A stretch of DNA of 64,000 nt from CBDCRK01 sp965220955 (GTDB lineage Bacteria > Desulfobacterota > Binatia > Bin18 > CBDCRK01), in the NCBI GenBank assembly GCA_965220955.1, contig CBDCRK010000037.1, positions 1 to 64,000 on the forward strand. Reading direction: 5' to 3'. The translations under genes were made by a program, and so were the position numbers. The notes under the pieces were generated by a model. That model was not told the DNA's origin. It made no database searches and saw only the letters and a program-made list of their open reading frames with translations. Numbering within the stretch: the first letter of the stretch is position 1; the number at the start of each line of letters is the position of its first letter. This document shows positions 9,569 to 18,365 of this stretch, piece after piece.

Positions 9569-10654
9569 ATGCGCGCTGCTGTGATGCGAAACCAAAAGCT
9601 AGTTGTTGATGATATATCTACCCCCAAGCCGGGTCCCGGCGAGGTATTGGTCAAGACCCTTGCCTGTGGGATCTGCGGATCGGACCTCCATACGCTCAAG
9701 CATGCCGAGAAGCTTGTTGAGGTATCCCGTCGCTCAGGGGGCATATTCAACATGGACCTCAGCCGCGACATTGTTATGGGGCACGAGTTCTGCGCAGAAA
9801 TCGTTGACCACGGCTTAGATACCAAGAAGAACCTAAAGGTTGGCACACGTGTTTGCTCGATGCCCATACTTATCCGCTCCAACGGCGTCCAGACCGTTGG
9901 CTACTCAAACGAGAATCCCGGCGGCTATGCCGAGTATATGCGTTTGACCGAGGCGCTGCTCCTCCAAGTACCCAATGGACTGCCAACCGAGCAGGCAGCC
10001 CTCACTGAACCAATGGCCGTTGGCCTCCACGCGGTAGAGAAGGCACGGCTCAATCAGGATGACGTGCCGCTGGTTATTGGCTGTGGACCGGTGGGGCTAG
10101 CGGTGATTGCGTCGCTTCGTATGAAGGGCGTTCGGCCCATTGTTGCCGCGGACTTCTCGCCTCGGCGGCGGGAGCTCGCTGAAGCCGTTGGCGCCGATGT
10201 CATTATTAACCCGGCGGAGAAATCACCCTATGAGAGCTGGCGCGAGGCTGCGGTGTGGAGTGATCCCAGCCGTGCGCCGGAACTCCCAGTATGGGTTCCT
10301 GGCCCACCACTCCGTCCAGCCGTGATTTTTGAGTGCGTGGGCGTTCCTGGTGTGATTGACCAGATTATGGCCTCGGCACCACAAGGAGCGCGGATTGTTG
10401 TAGTTGGGGTTTGCATGGAGCAAGATGCCATTCAGCCCATGCTGGGGATTAACAAAGAGCTGAACCTCCAGTTCGTCCTCGGCTACACCCGCGAGGAGTT
10501 CACTTCCATGCTCCATCATATTGCCGAAGGAAAAATTCCCACCGAGCCACTGATCACCGGCAAGGTGGGTGTTGAGGGAGTAGCACAGGCGTTCGAGGAC
10601 CTCGGCTCGCCCGAGTACCACGCCAAGATCATGGTCGAACCCTGGCGAGCCTAA
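9569..10654 (+). CDS. Zinc-dependent medium-chain alcohol dehydrogenase
   Basis: 361 residues. The catalytic zinc ligands are in LACGICGSDLHTL (Cys near 34) and MGHEFCAEIVDHG (His-Glu), and the Rossmann motif reads VIGCGPVGLAVIA. The usual four-cysteine structural zinc lobe near residues 90-115 is absent (only one Cys, in RVCSMP), as in some threonine dehydrogenase-like or quinone reductase-like branches. A ~30-residue stretch rich in Trp and Pro (YESWREAAVWSDPSRAPELP) after the Rossmann fold is an unusual insertion. It would oxidise an alcohol with NAD(P). ATAAGGAGA precedes ATG. It may share a transcript with the reductase upstream. Confidence 0.88.
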   Translation: MRAAVMRNQKLVVDDISTPKPGPGEVLVKTLACGICGSDLHTLKHAEKLVEVSRRSGGIFNMDLSRDIVMGHEFCAEIVDHGLDTKKNLKVGTRVCSMPILIRSNGVQTVGYSNENPGGYAEYMRLTEALLLQVPNGLPTEQAALTEPMAVGLHAVEKARLNQDDVPLVIGCGPVGLAVIASLRMKGVRPIVAADFSPRRRELAEAVGADVIINPAEKSPYESWREAAVWSDPSRAPELPVWVPGPPLRPAVIFECVGVPGVIDQIMASAPQGARIVVVGVCMEQDAIQPMLGINKELNLQFVLGYTREEFTSMLHHIAEGKIPTEPLITGKVGVEGVAQAFEDLGSPEYHAKIMVEPWRA

Positions 10655-10683
10655 TACTCATCTTTTTCAACAAGAGCTTAGCA

Positions 10684-10707
10684 ACAGGCCACTCAAGAGT
10701 GGCCTGT
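10684..10707. terminator. Strong hairpin between convergent genes
   Basis: ACAGGCCACTC (10684-10694), two bases, then GAGTGGCCTGT (10697-10707): a perfect 11-bp stem between the plus-strand dehydrogenase and the minus-strand cupin gene. There is no clear T-run on either side (CTTTTTC lies about 20 bp upstream), so termination is probable rather than certain. Confidence 0.55.
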
Positions 10708-10750
10708 CAAAAGGGCGGCCCCCCAGGATTATCCTTACATATAGAGATGC

Positions 10751-11197
10751 TTACGACTGCCCTGTCTGCTGCGCCCACAGGGCTTGGGCCTGTTCCCACC
10801 CCACAACGGCCAGCGTGTTGCCGTCATTGTCAATGAACTGCAAGGGACCCAGGAACGTCATATAGAATTCGCTATCCTCAGGGAAATACGTTTTATCGTG
10901 CCTGGCGCTGCAAGCTTCATAGCCATAGCCAAGCGCATCAGCTGTGTCGCCGCCCTGATCTTCCCCTCCCCGAACCTCCATCTTTCCTTTAGTCAGCAAG
11001 TATTCGCCTGGGCCAACATGAATATGACTGGCAAAGGACGAGCCCTGGGGGCACTCAAATATGGCTGTCCAAGCCCCGACTTCCGGTGACACATGGAGCA
11101 GCTTCCACTTAATTCCACCCGCTGAAAACTCTCCCGGAAAAGGCTGCCAGGCTACTTTGCTTACCTGCATATATTCACCGATTGCTTTTTGTTTCAT
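10751..11197 (-). CDS. Cupin-domain protein, dihydroxyacetophenone-dioxygenase-like
   Basis: 148 residues. The core cupin motif is FASHIHVGPGEYLLTKGKMEV (His-x-His, then Glu), near residue 55-75, with a second half around SEFYMTFLGPLQFID. This arrangement resembles the ChrR/2,4'-dihydroxyacetophenone dioxygenase branch, mononuclear metal enzymes that cleave C-C bonds; the second motif's His is not obvious, so catalysis is uncertain. Read on the minus strand, AGGAGGAAGC lies before the ATG at 11197. It faces the alcohol dehydrogenase across the hairpin at 10684. Confidence 0.75.
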   Translation of the reverse strand: MKQKAIGEYMQVSKVAWQPFPGEFSAGGIKWKLLHVSPEVGAWTAIFECPQGSSFASHIHVGPGEYLLTKGKMEVRGGEDQGGDTADALGYGYEACSARHDKTYFPEDSEFYMTFLGPLQFIDNDGNTLAVVGWEQAQALWAQQTGQS

Positions 11198-11389
11198 TAA
11201 CAGCTTCCTCCTACTGCAGCGTTCTCTTGCGAAAAACTTTTCCTAACCTGATGGTACACTCGACATAAAATTATCTTGATAGAGATGCAAGTCCCCTTTC
11301 TCTGACGGACTTCACCTGTCTTCCCGAATAGGATACTTCTACAAAACTCAGATAGCAGATTTTTCACTAAAGTAAGGAGGAATTTTCTT

Positions 11390-11803
11390 ATGGCTACTTC
11401 CTTTTCTGGTGGTTGTATGTGTGGCGCTATTCGCTATGAATGCTCTGCCGAGCCAATCCTGGCTCTCAATTGCCACTGTCGTGATTGCCAAAGATCGACT
11501 GGAGGCCCTTTTGCCTCAGTTCTGGCTGTACCCAAAGACGCCTTAAAAATCACCGGCGAACCTAAGTATCACAAGGTGAAAGCCGACAGCGGTCATAGGA
11601 TAGGCCGGGGGTTCTGCACCGAGTGTGGCTCCCCTCTATTTACCCAATTGTCCGCTAACCCCAACATGATGGGAATCAAAGCCGGTAGTTTGGATGATCC
11701 AAGCTGGTATAAGCCCACCATGGACATTTATACAGCAAGTGCCCAGCCATGGGACCATATGAATCCCGATCTGACTAAATTCCCCAAGATGCCACAAACA
11801 TAA
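11390..11803 (+). CDS. GFA-family (CENP-V/GFA domain) zinc protein
   Basis: 137 residues. Zinc ligands are in GGCMCGAIRYEC (Cys-x-Cys), LNCHCRDCQRSTG (Cys-x-Cys-x2-Cys) and GFCTECGSPLF (Cys-x2-Cys). This is the pattern of the glutathione-dependent formaldehyde-activating family. It starts near the first motif and has the normal family length. Only some members bind S-hydroxymethylglutathione, so the function is open. AAGGAGGAATTTTCTT precedes ATG. It is a single-gene unit converging on the ankyrin gene. Confidence 0.9.
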   Translation: MATSFSGGCMCGAIRYECSAEPILALNCHCRDCQRSTGGPFASVLAVPKDALKITGEPKYHKVKADSGHRIGRGFCTECGSPLFTQLSANPNMMGIKAGSLDDPSWYKPTMDIYTASAQPWDHMNPDLTKFPKMPQT

Positions 11804-11829
11804 CCAAATCGAGATCCTACTTGCTAAAA

Positions 11830-11856
11830 GGTGATGCAGGTAAGTCCTGTATCACC
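11830..11856. terminator. Hairpin between convergent GFA and ankyrin genes
   Basis: GGTGATGCAGG (11830-11840), five-base loop, CCTGTATCACC (11846-11856): 11 pairs including one G-T. AAAA precedes and ACCTTT follows, so it could serve both converging genes. Confidence 0.55.
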
Positions 11857-11923
11857 ACCTTTACTCCTTCCTCTATAGCTAAAAGCAAAGAATCTGGGCA
11901 AGAGGAAATGGGCTTCGGGTTGC

Positions 11924-13024
11924 TTACTTAGCTCTGGCTTCCTTGAGCAATCGCACAACCTCAGTGTGTCCCCTGAACTCCGCCCATTCTAAGGCTGTAC
12001 GGCCTTTAGCTCGGTCTCTCAAGTTGACATCAGCGCCTTTAGCCAGCAAGACTTCCACCGTAGCGGTATGGTCTCCTCCCGCCGCAAATATCAGGGCGGT
12101 AACGCCCTCGCTGTTTTTCGCGTTGACCTCAGCGCCTTTAGCCAGCAGAACTTCCACTGCAGCGGTATGGCCTCTTAATGCCGCATCCATCAGAGCGGTA
12201 ACGCCCCACTGGGTTTTCACGTTGACCTCAGCGCCTTTAGCCAGCAAGACTTCCAGCGTGGCGGTATGGTCTCCTCCCGCCGCAAATATCAGGGCGGTAA
12301 CGCCCCTCTTGTCTCTGGCGTTGACCTCAGCGCCCTTAGCCAGCAGGACTTCTAGGGCAGCGGTGTGGCCTCCTTCTGCCGCACGCATCAAGGCGGTAGA
12401 GTCTATTTTGGTTTTCACGTTGACCTCAGCGCCCTTAGCCAGCAAGACTTCTAGGGCAGCGGTGTGGCCTCCTTCTGCCGCACGCATCAGGGCGGTAACG
12501 CCCCTCTTGTCTCTGGCGTTGACCTCAGCGCCCTTAGCCAGCAAGACTTCTAGGGCAGCAATGTGGCCTCCTTCTGCCGCACGCATCAGGGCGGTAGAGT
12601 CTATTTTGGTTTTCGCGTTGACCTCAGCGCCCTTAGCCAGCAGGACTTCCAGGGCAGCGGCGTGGCCTCCTTCTGCCGCACGCATCAGGGCGGTAGAGCC
12701 TGTCTTGGTTTTCGCGTTGACCTCAGCGCCTTTAGCCAGCAAAGCCTGCACGGCGACGGTATCGCCTCTGTATGCGGCACGCATCAGGGCAGTAGAACTA
12801 TCCTTGTCTATTGTGTTCACATCAGCTTTTTCTTGGCCAAAGGTCAGCCTGGGCAAACCACCATAGGCAAAGGCCACCATTAGGACTGCAATCATAAGGC
12901 CCCTTCCCCATCTTCCTAGCCAGCCTTTTGACCCAGCAGTGCCGGCTAAGAACGGATTACCGCAGTGGCCACAGAACCGAACTTGGTGCCGGTTCTCTTT
13001 CCCACAAGGAGTACAAGAATTCAT
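11924..13024 (-). CDS. Zinc-ribbon, transmembrane, nine-ankyrin-repeat protein
   Basis: 366 residues. The N-terminus carries two CxxC knuckles (CTPC at 4-7 and CGHC at about 18-21) of a zinc ribbon. A hydrophobic segment (LMIAVLMVAFAYGG, about 43-57) follows as a membrane anchor or uncleaved signal, and then about nine 33-residue ankyrin repeats, most reading GVTALMRAAEGGHTAALEVL or close to it. Ankyrin repeats bind proteins; with one membrane pass the repeats probably face the periplasm or cell exterior. At DNA level the 99-bp units are nearly identical, alternating between KTKIDS-type and RDKRGV-type headers, a sign of recent expansion or gene conversion. The repeat makes the antisense strand open for over 300 codons; that antisense frame is a shadow. 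Confidence 0.88.
   Translation of the reverse strand: MNSCTPCGKENRHQVRFCGHCGNPFLAGTAGSKGWLGRWGRGLMIAVLMVAFAYGGLPRLTFGQEKADVNTIDKDSSTALMRAAYRGDTVAVQALLAKGAEVNAKTKTGSTALMRAAEGGHAAALEVLLAKGAEVNAKTKIDSTALMRAAEGGHIAALEVLLAKGAEVNARDKRGVTALMRAAEGGHTAALEVLLAKGAEVNVKTKIDSTALMRAAEGGHTAALEVLLAKGAEVNARDKRGVTALIFAAGGDHTATLEVLLAKGAEVNVKTQWGVTALMDAALRGHTAAVEVLLAKGAEVNAKNSEGVTALIFAAGGDHTATVEVLLAKGADVNLRDRAKGRTALEWAEFRGHTEVVRLLKEARAK
12120..12780. repeat. Tandem 99-bp ankyrin-coding repeats
   Basis: About six to seven consecutive 99-bp units within the ankyrin gene share long identical blocks such as TTGACCTCAGCGCC and TTAGCCAGCA. They differ mainly in a short header and a few third positions. Confidence 0.85.
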
Positions 13025-13451
13025 GAAAGTCCTCCCTCAGAAAATTTACTCCTAGGATGCCCTCTTTATTCCTTATCTTTATAACTAAAAGCAAAGAAAA
13101 TGGGGAGGGGAAAGAAGAGAGTTCACTCATTATGGAGGCCTTGCTCGCCTACTCCCATCACACAGAGTCCCGCTAAGGTGTGGCCGTGTTTAGCTGGCAA
13201 GGTCGCTAAGTTGAGGGAAGCAATCCAAAGTGCTCGTATTGAGTGAGGAGTATTTGACAGCATCCCACCTTAGCGGGATAATCCTGGTCACAAGACGCAC
13301 ACACCCCAGGAGGCGCCAACAGGAGGATAGAGAGAGCAAGTGAACGCATTCTAGACTCTTGCTCCCCGAATTTTCGGGGACAGATTGGCGGGAATGACAC
13401 AAAACCTTGTCATGCCTGCGCAAGCAGGCATCCAGGAAATAGGGAGGCAAA
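13025..13451. other. Intergenic region with a dispersed palindrome
   Basis: No gene seen. It contains the palindrome ATGCCTGC-GCAA-GCAGGCAT at 13412-13431, preceded by CCTTGT as in the copy at 3117, and a nearby GCGGGAATGAC half-element at about 13389. The ATG of the epimerase lies 20 bp after the palindrome. Confidence 0.6.
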
Positions 13452-14390
13452 ATGTCTATACTAGTGATTGGCGGAACGGGTTTTATTGGCCCACGAGTCA
13501 TTAGACACTTGGCTGAGCGGGGCGAAAAGGTGGTCTGCATGGATATTAACCCTGGAGCTGCCTCGTTTGCCGGCCTGGAAGACCAAGTAACGGTTGTCCG
13601 GGGGGATGTGACCCAGTTTGAAGATGTTATGCGCATTACCCTGGAGACCAAACCAGACCGGCTTATTAACCTGTCGTACCTCTTGGGGGGCGAGGGCAAC
13701 CCCCATCATGCTCTACGGTTGGACATTTTGGGGATGGACAATTGCTTTGAGGCAGCGCGACTTTGTGGAGTCAAGCGGGTGGTCTATGCCAGCTCGGTTG
13801 CGGTCAGTGGACTCCAGAGTCACTTTGGCGAGCGCTTGGTGAACGAGGACGAGGCGAAACACGGCACCAGCCAATATGCTGTGCACAAAATCTTTAACGA
13901 GTTCCAGGCCGAGCAATACAGCCAGAACTACAATATGTCCATTACCGGCATCCGCCCGGCCAACGTTACCGGCCCTGATAAAGTCCGGGGCTCGGTCGAC
14001 CATGTGCAGGCTATCACCCTGCCCGCTCAGGGCAAACCCGCCCATTTGCCTTGGAAATCCCTTATGCGCCTGCCCATCCATGTTGAGGACATTGCCGAGG
14101 TCTTTGTTCGTGTCATGCTGGATAATGCCCCCCGCTATGCCGTTTACAACTCAGGCGGGACTCCAATAAGCCTAGGAGATCTGGCCGACCTGGTGCGGGA
14201 GTTTCTTCCTGATGCCCAGATCACCTTTGATAATGAGGGTGGCATCGAGGAGTCTGGTACATATCTGGTGGACAATACCCGTCTGTGTCAGGAGTTTGAT
14301 ATCGAGTATCCACCGTTTCGCACCCGGGTCTTAGAGATTATTAATGATATACGCCGCCAAGAGGGCCTGCCTTTGATTGAGGAGCGGTGA
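13452..14390 (+). CDS. NAD-dependent epimerase/dehydratase (extended SDR)
   Basis: 312 residues. It starts MSILVIGGTGFIGPRVIRHL, the GxxGxxG nucleotide-binding motif of extended SDRs. The VVYASSVAVSG strand and YAVHK (catalytic Tyr-x3-Lys) follow at about residue 140-145, then ITGIRPANVTGP. The family epimerises, dehydrates or reduces nucleotide sugars and other substrates; here the neighbourhood is catabolic rather than sugar-related, so the substrate is open. AGGGAGGC lies directly upstream of ATG. It is first in a run of plus-strand genes. Confidence 0.9.
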   Translation: MSILVIGGTGFIGPRVIRHLAERGEKVVCMDINPGAASFAGLEDQVTVVRGDVTQFEDVMRITLETKPDRLINLSYLLGGEGNPHHALRLDILGMDNCFEAARLCGVKRVVYASSVAVSGLQSHFGERLVNEDEAKHGTSQYAVHKIFNEFQAEQYSQNYNMSITGIRPANVTGPDKVRGSVDHVQAITLPAQGKPAHLPWKSLMRLPIHVEDIAEVFVRVMLDNAPRYAVYNSGGTPISLGDLADLVREFLPDAQITFDNEGGIEESGTYLVDNTRLCQEFDIEYPPFRTRVLEIINDIRRQEGLPLIEER

Positions 14391-14665
14391 GGACAGAACG
14401 GCCCAACCAACATGGCCAAAACATGGCCAAAAATTCAGCCGATCGAACCGAGCGCACCATTGACTTCCAGCCTGTTCCCGTGGGAAAGTAAATGCCGGGC
14501 TCGCTGGCTAAGAGCCATATGAAAAACCTATCTAGGTGGTCTTTGAGGATTCTTTCTGGAACCCTCACCCCAGCTCTCTCCTGCGGCCTTGCGGGAGAGG
14601 GAGAAGATTATAGCCACCTTTTATTGTCCTCGCCCTTCGGGGGAGAGAGTTAAGGAGGAACACAT

Positions 14666-15016
14666 ATGAAGGTTACCCGTCTGTATACCGGAGCTGACAA
14701 CCAATCCCATTTCGAAGACGTTGAGATTCCCCTGGGTGACCAAAGTCCGAGTGGCCAACTCTCGCAGCTGGTGAAGGCAACTGGGGTCATCTTTCGGGAA
14801 ACCTCGGGAGACTACGATTACGACTGGCACAACGCCCCAAGACGCCAGTATGTGGTCATGCTTGATGGGGAAGTGGAAATTGAAATTGGTGAGGGCACCA
14901 AACGGATCTTGGGAACCGGCGATATTATGCTGGCAGAGGATACCACTGGCCAGGGACATATTAGTCGGGCGGTTGCCGGAAAACCACGAAAATCCCTATT
15001 TATTACCTTGGACTAG
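14666..15016 (+). CDS. Small single-domain cupin protein
   Basis: 116 residues. The cupin core is DWHNAPRRQYVVMLDGEVEIEI near residue 52-75 and GDIMLAEDTTGQGHISRAV near 90. The first metal motif has a single His and the usual second His is replaced, so metal binding may be partial. AAGGAGGAA precedes ATG. It lies 50 bp upstream of an SDR gene and probably shares its transcript. Proteins of this kind are common next to SDRs and monooxygenases in catabolic clusters; function unknown. Confidence 0.8.
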   Translation: MKVTRLYTGADNQSHFEDVEIPLGDQSPSGQLSQLVKATGVIFRETSGDYDYDWHNAPRRQYVVMLDGEVEIEIGEGTKRILGTGDIMLAEDTTGQGHISRAVAGKPRKSLFITLD

Positions 15017-15065
15017 CCGTCCCTGTAGGATCCTGTAGGATGACGAACAGCAGGAGGAAGCAGAA

Positions 15066-15938
15066 ATGAGGCTCAACGGTAAGGTGGCAACTATCACCGG
15101 TGGCGCCAGCGGTATGGGCCGAGCAACCGTGCTGCGCTTTCTCGACGAAGGTGCGCGGGTTGTGGTGGCGGACTACAACGAGCAATCCGGTAGTGAGACA
15201 ATTGAGCTAGCTACCAACGCTGGCCACGCGGACGGGGTACGATTTATCCGCACCAACGTTGCCAAGGAGCCCGACATAGAGGCCATGGTCAATCTTGCCT
15301 TATCGGAGTTCGGCCGCCTCGACATTGTATTTAACAATGCCGGCGTTGGCGGTGCCGTAGGACCAGTCTGGGACATTGAGGTTGAGGAATGGGACTATAC
15401 CTTCGATGTCCTCACTAAAGGCGTCTTCTTGGGGATCAAGCATGGGGCACGCGCCATGAAGCAACAAGGGCAAGGTGGAGTCATTATTAATACGGCCTCG
15501 GTCGCGGGTCTCAGTGGTGGAGCCGGACCCTTGGCCTACTCGGCCGCCAAGGCAGCGGTCATTAACCTCACCAGGGCGGCCGCGGTTCAGCTGGCCCCGG
15601 ATCGGATTCGGGTCAATGCTATCTGTCCGGGTGGGATTCTGACGCCACTTGTCCACCAGGGCAACGCCGAGTCATTGGCCCCCCTTCTCGACAAATTCCA
15701 GCCCTGGCCTGAGCATGGCAAAGGAGAACACATTGCTGGCGCAGCCTTGTTCCTGGCAAGCGATGACGCCACCTTTGTTACCGGGGAAGCGCTGGTGGTT
15801 GATGGCGGGCTCACCGCCGTAGGTCCTGATGTTTGGAAGAAGATGGGAATGGACTCAGAGGCACAAGCAGGCATAAGCGGGGTCAATCGGGGAAGCACTG
15901 GCGAGCCAATGACATCCCGGCCTACCCGAAAAGCCTGA
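15066..15938 (+). CDS. Short-chain dehydrogenase/reductase
   Basis: 290 residues. TGGASGMGRA near residue 13 is the cofactor loop and VADYN suggests NAD preference. NNAGVGG, the Ser of INTASVAG and YSAAK (catalytic Tyr-x3-Lys) follow, then GEALVVDGGL near the end. The C-terminal ~30 residues beyond the usual SDR end (rich in Gly, Ser, Thr and Arg) are an extra tail. CAGGAGGAAG precedes ATG. It follows the small cupin and precedes a luciferase-like monooxygenase by about 90 bp, a likely three-gene unit. Confidence 0.9.
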   Translation: MRLNGKVATITGGASGMGRATVLRFLDEGARVVVADYNEQSGSETIELATNAGHADGVRFIRTNVAKEPDIEAMVNLALSEFGRLDIVFNNAGVGGAVGPVWDIEVEEWDYTFDVLTKGVFLGIKHGARAMKQQGQGGVIINTASVAGLSGGAGPLAYSAAKAAVINLTRAAAVQLAPDRIRVNAICPGGILTPLVHQGNAESLAPLLDKFQPWPEHGKGEHIAGAALFLASDDATFVTGEALVVDGGLTAVGPDVWKKMGMDSEAQAGISGVNRGSTGEPMTSRPTRKA

Positions 15939-16027
15939 GGCCAAGCTACAGGCCGCTACCACCGTTTGACAACCTGGTCTGTTTCTGTACTATTTCCTTA
16001 TCTTTATCCAATCGGAAGGAGGTTCGC

Positions 16028-17152
16028 ATGAAATTCGGTTTACTGTATGAGATGCAAACACCACGCCCCTGGCATGCGCTGAGCGAATACAACATTTACT
16101 GGGAAGCCCTGGCACAGATTGAACTGGCCGACCGTGTTGGCTTCGACTATGTATGGGAAGTAGAGCACCATTTTCTCGAGGAATATTCCCATAGCCCTGC
16201 GCCCGAGGTCTTCTATGGCGCAGTAAGTCAACGAACCAAGAATATCCGCATTGCCCACGGCGTACGGCTCTTACCCTTCAATTTCAACCATCCTATTAAG
16301 GTGGCTGAGCAGGCGGCTGTGCTTGATATTATGAGCAATGGGCGCGCTGATATTGGCATCGGGCGCTCAACCACCGCCCAGGAGCTGGATGGCTTTGGCA
16401 TCGATTATGATAGGACCCGCGACGAAGTCACCGAGTCTTTGGAAATCATTGTCAAGGCGTGGACTGAAGAGACTCTCGAATATAATGGCAAGCTCATCCA
16501 GGTCCCACCGCGGCGGGTGGTGCCCAAGCCCATCCAGAAACCCCATCCTCCCATGTGGATGGCCTGTGTAGCGCCGGATAGCTATGAGATCGCGGGTAAC
16601 CGAGGGCTGGGGGTGCTGAGCTTCAACCTGAACTGGGAGCAGGTGCAGCAGAGCATGGAATCCTATCGCAAGGCGTGTGAGCAGCGTGCCCAGGTGATTC
16701 CCAAAGTGATCAATGAGGAGTTTGCCGGAGTGGCGATTGTTCATGTAGCGGAAAACAAAGAGGAAGAAGCCATAGGTCTGGCTGGCGCCCGCTGGTTTAT
16801 GCACAACGTGGCCAAGTTGTTCGAACCGCTCATGGTCAAGAACAAACTGTACTCCTACGAATATCTGCGCAATCTCTTTGCCGTTGATGTTGATCCCAAT
16901 GATATACCGGACCCCGAGCTCAAAGAGCATCACATGGTGGTGGTAGGGAACCCGGATGAAGTCATCAACAAGCTGGAGAACTTTAACCAAGCCAACCTGA
17001 GCCAGGTCATCTGCTTTAAGCAGGCTGGCCTGATTCCTCATGCTAACATCATGGAGTCCATCAAGCGGATGGCGAAATACGTATTGCCTCACTTTAACCC
17101 CCATCGCACGTCAGCCGCAGATGAGACCCTGTTTGCTGCAGCCGGTCGCTAA
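16028..17152 (+). CDS. LLM-class flavin-dependent monooxygenase
   Basis: 374 residues from ATG 16028, which has GGAAGGAGG upstream; the open frame continues 65 codons further 5' but that part overlaps the preceding SDR and is not protein-like. Motifs: FGLLYEMQTPRPW at the N-terminus, ADRVGFDYVWEVEHHFLEEY (active-site His pair), LLPFNFNHPIKVAEQAAVLD and NGRADIGIGRSTT (flavin phosphate site). This is the bacterial-luciferase alpha-like branch that oxidises alkanals or cyclic substrates with FMNH2 and oxygen. A partner flavin reductase is not seen nearby. Confidence 0.88.
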   Translation: MKFGLLYEMQTPRPWHALSEYNIYWEALAQIELADRVGFDYVWEVEHHFLEEYSHSPAPEVFYGAVSQRTKNIRIAHGVRLLPFNFNHPIKVAEQAAVLDIMSNGRADIGIGRSTTAQELDGFGIDYDRTRDEVTESLEIIVKAWTEETLEYNGKLIQVPPRRVVPKPIQKPHPPMWMACVAPDSYEIAGNRGLGVLSFNLNWEQVQQSMESYRKACEQRAQVIPKVINEEFAGVAIVHVAENKEEEAIGLAGARWFMHNVAKLFEPLMVKNKLYSYEYLRNLFAVDVDPNDIPDPELKEHHMVVVGNPDEVINKLENFNQANLSQVICFKQAGLIPHANIMESIKRMAKYVLPHFNPHRTSAADETLFAAAGR

Positions 17153-17200
17153 TGAACCCGCTGCTCAACAACATGCAGCCATAACCGCACTGTCCTGTAG

Positions 17201-17230
17201 GGGCGATCCTTGTGATCGCCCTTTGTTTTT
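17201..17230 (+). terminator. Rho-independent terminator / GTAGGGGCGA-type palindrome
   Basis: GGGCGATC (17201-17208), five-base loop, GATCGCCC (17214-17221), then TTTGTTTTT. It lies 48 bp after the monooxygenase stop. The lead CTGTAGGGGCGA recurs at about 18523, so this may be a dispersed element that also terminates transcription. Confidence 0.7.
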
Positions 17231-17239
17231 GGAGGAACC

Positions 17240-17632
17240 ATGCAATTCACCGCGCCCGACTATGTCATTCTGATTGTTGATGACTTAGACCGAGCCCTAC
17301 AGTTCTACACCGAGGTTTTGGGACTGCGCTTGGGACATCGCTCGGGCGATTATGCCCAGCTTGATACTGGCGCTACGCGCCTAGCGTTTTATACCAGGAA
17401 GGCAATGGAGAAGACCCTGGGCTTGTCACTCACCCCCCCTGCTCAAGACACCCCTGGTTTTGAGATTGGTTTCAAGGTTCCCGATGTGGATACAGCATTT
17501 GCCGAGTTAGTAGCACAGGGCGCAACTCCAACAACCTCACCAACTACCCACCCTTGGGGCCAGCGTACGGCGTATGTTCGCGACCCCGATGGGCACCTAA
17601 TCGAGCTAGCCCAAGACCTCGGCCGATCGTAA
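17240..17632 (+). CDS. VOC-superfamily (glyoxalase/dioxygenase fold) protein
   Basis: 130 residues with the paired beta-alpha-beta-beta-beta modules of the family: VILIVDDLDRALQFYTEVLGL at the start and TAYVRDPDGHLIELAQDL at the end. Metal-ligand candidates are Glu in IELAQ and the His of PDGH. Members include lactoylglutathione lyase, fosfomycin resistance proteins and extradiol dioxygenases; I cannot choose. TGGAGG lies ten bases before ATG, immediately after the T-run of the upstream terminator. Confidence 0.85.
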   Translation: MQFTAPDYVILIVDDLDRALQFYTEVLGLRLGHRSGDYAQLDTGATRLAFYTRKAMEKTLGLSLTPPAQDTPGFEIGFKVPDVDTAFAELVAQGATPTTSPTTHPWGQRTAYVRDPDGHLIELAQDLGRS

Positions 17633-18047
17633 CCCCAACTTGCGTTAAGTTGTATTCCCTTCAGTAATATCGTAGAGGGGTCAGATAGTATCCTGAGCTC
17701 TGTTCAGGATGTTAGTACAGCGCGGCGTAAGTTTGTAACCAGATAGGGTAAGGGCGGCTGCTCCTGTTGTCATTCCCGCGTACGCGGGAATCCAGGGCGC
17801 CGTCGGGCGGGGGCCTGCCCCTACGGAATATTACGAAACCAGCGGCTTACTTATGCCGCTCTGTACTAAATTGAACCACACAACATTGGTACACTCCTGA
17901 AGCAGAGACAAAAATGTCACGTTGCTTGGTATAGCCCACTCCCTTGTTGACTTGATAAGGAAGGATGCGCTAGAGGACTTCTATAAAACAACCCATCAGC
18001 CCTTTTGTGGTGCCTGACTGCAACATATATATAAAGGAGGAAAAGAT
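17633..18047. other. Intergenic region with a palindrome
   Basis: No gene seen. ATTCCCGCG-TA-CGCGGGAAT at 17772-17791 within TTGTCATTCCCGCG is a member of the dispersed palindrome family, followed by a GGGGGCCTGCCCCTAC stretch at about 17811-17822. Confidence 0.6.
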
Positions 18048-18356
18048 ATGGCATTGTATCTTGATGAAGCCTGGATCAAAAATCCGAACCCTGAGAGGGT
18101 TAAGGAGTTTGTGCGCATGCTTAGCGAAGCAGCTAAGAGCCCGGCCTCGGTTGGCGCCCCACAGGGGGTCCGGTTTGTGGCCGGGCCCTGGGCCTCGAAC
18201 GAGGAACCAAAGGTCATTTTTGTGGTCGACATTCCTGATCACACCCCGACCTTTCAGACGTTTAGCCGCTTTGTTGCCCAAGGACTCATAGAAAAGCGTC
18301 GCCTTACCCCCATTGTGGAGTGGAGCGAGGTCGAAAAGGCGGTAGCACAATTTTAA
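18048..18356 (+). CDS. Small conserved-looking protein of unknown function
   Basis: 102 residues with a strong AAAGGAGGAAA ribosome binding site. It has mixed alpha/beta composition, no signal peptide, no cysteines, and ends in IVEWSEVEKAVAQF. The shape (VIFVVDIPDH followed by helices) is compatible with a dimeric alpha/beta barrel such as the DUF3303 type, but I do not recognise specific residues. It directly precedes an amidohydrolase remnant, with only AGGAGGGACGGGGAG between. Confidence 0.6.
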   Translation: MALYLDEAWIKNPNPERVKEFVRMLSEAAKSPASVGAPQGVRFVAGPWASNEEPKVIFVVDIPDHTPTFQTFSRFVAQGLIEKRRLTPIVEWSEVEKAVAQF

Positions 18357-18365
18357 AGGAGGGAC

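Noticed and set aside
11943..12866. 307-codon plus-strand open frame opposite the ankyrin gene
   Set aside because: It is the antisense of near-identical 99-bp repeats; the same lack of stops repeats every unit. It has no ribosome binding site and low-complexity Thr/Ser/Ala content.
16367..17104. 245-codon minus-strand frame
   Set aside because: Shadow of the luciferase-like monooxygenase on the plus strand.
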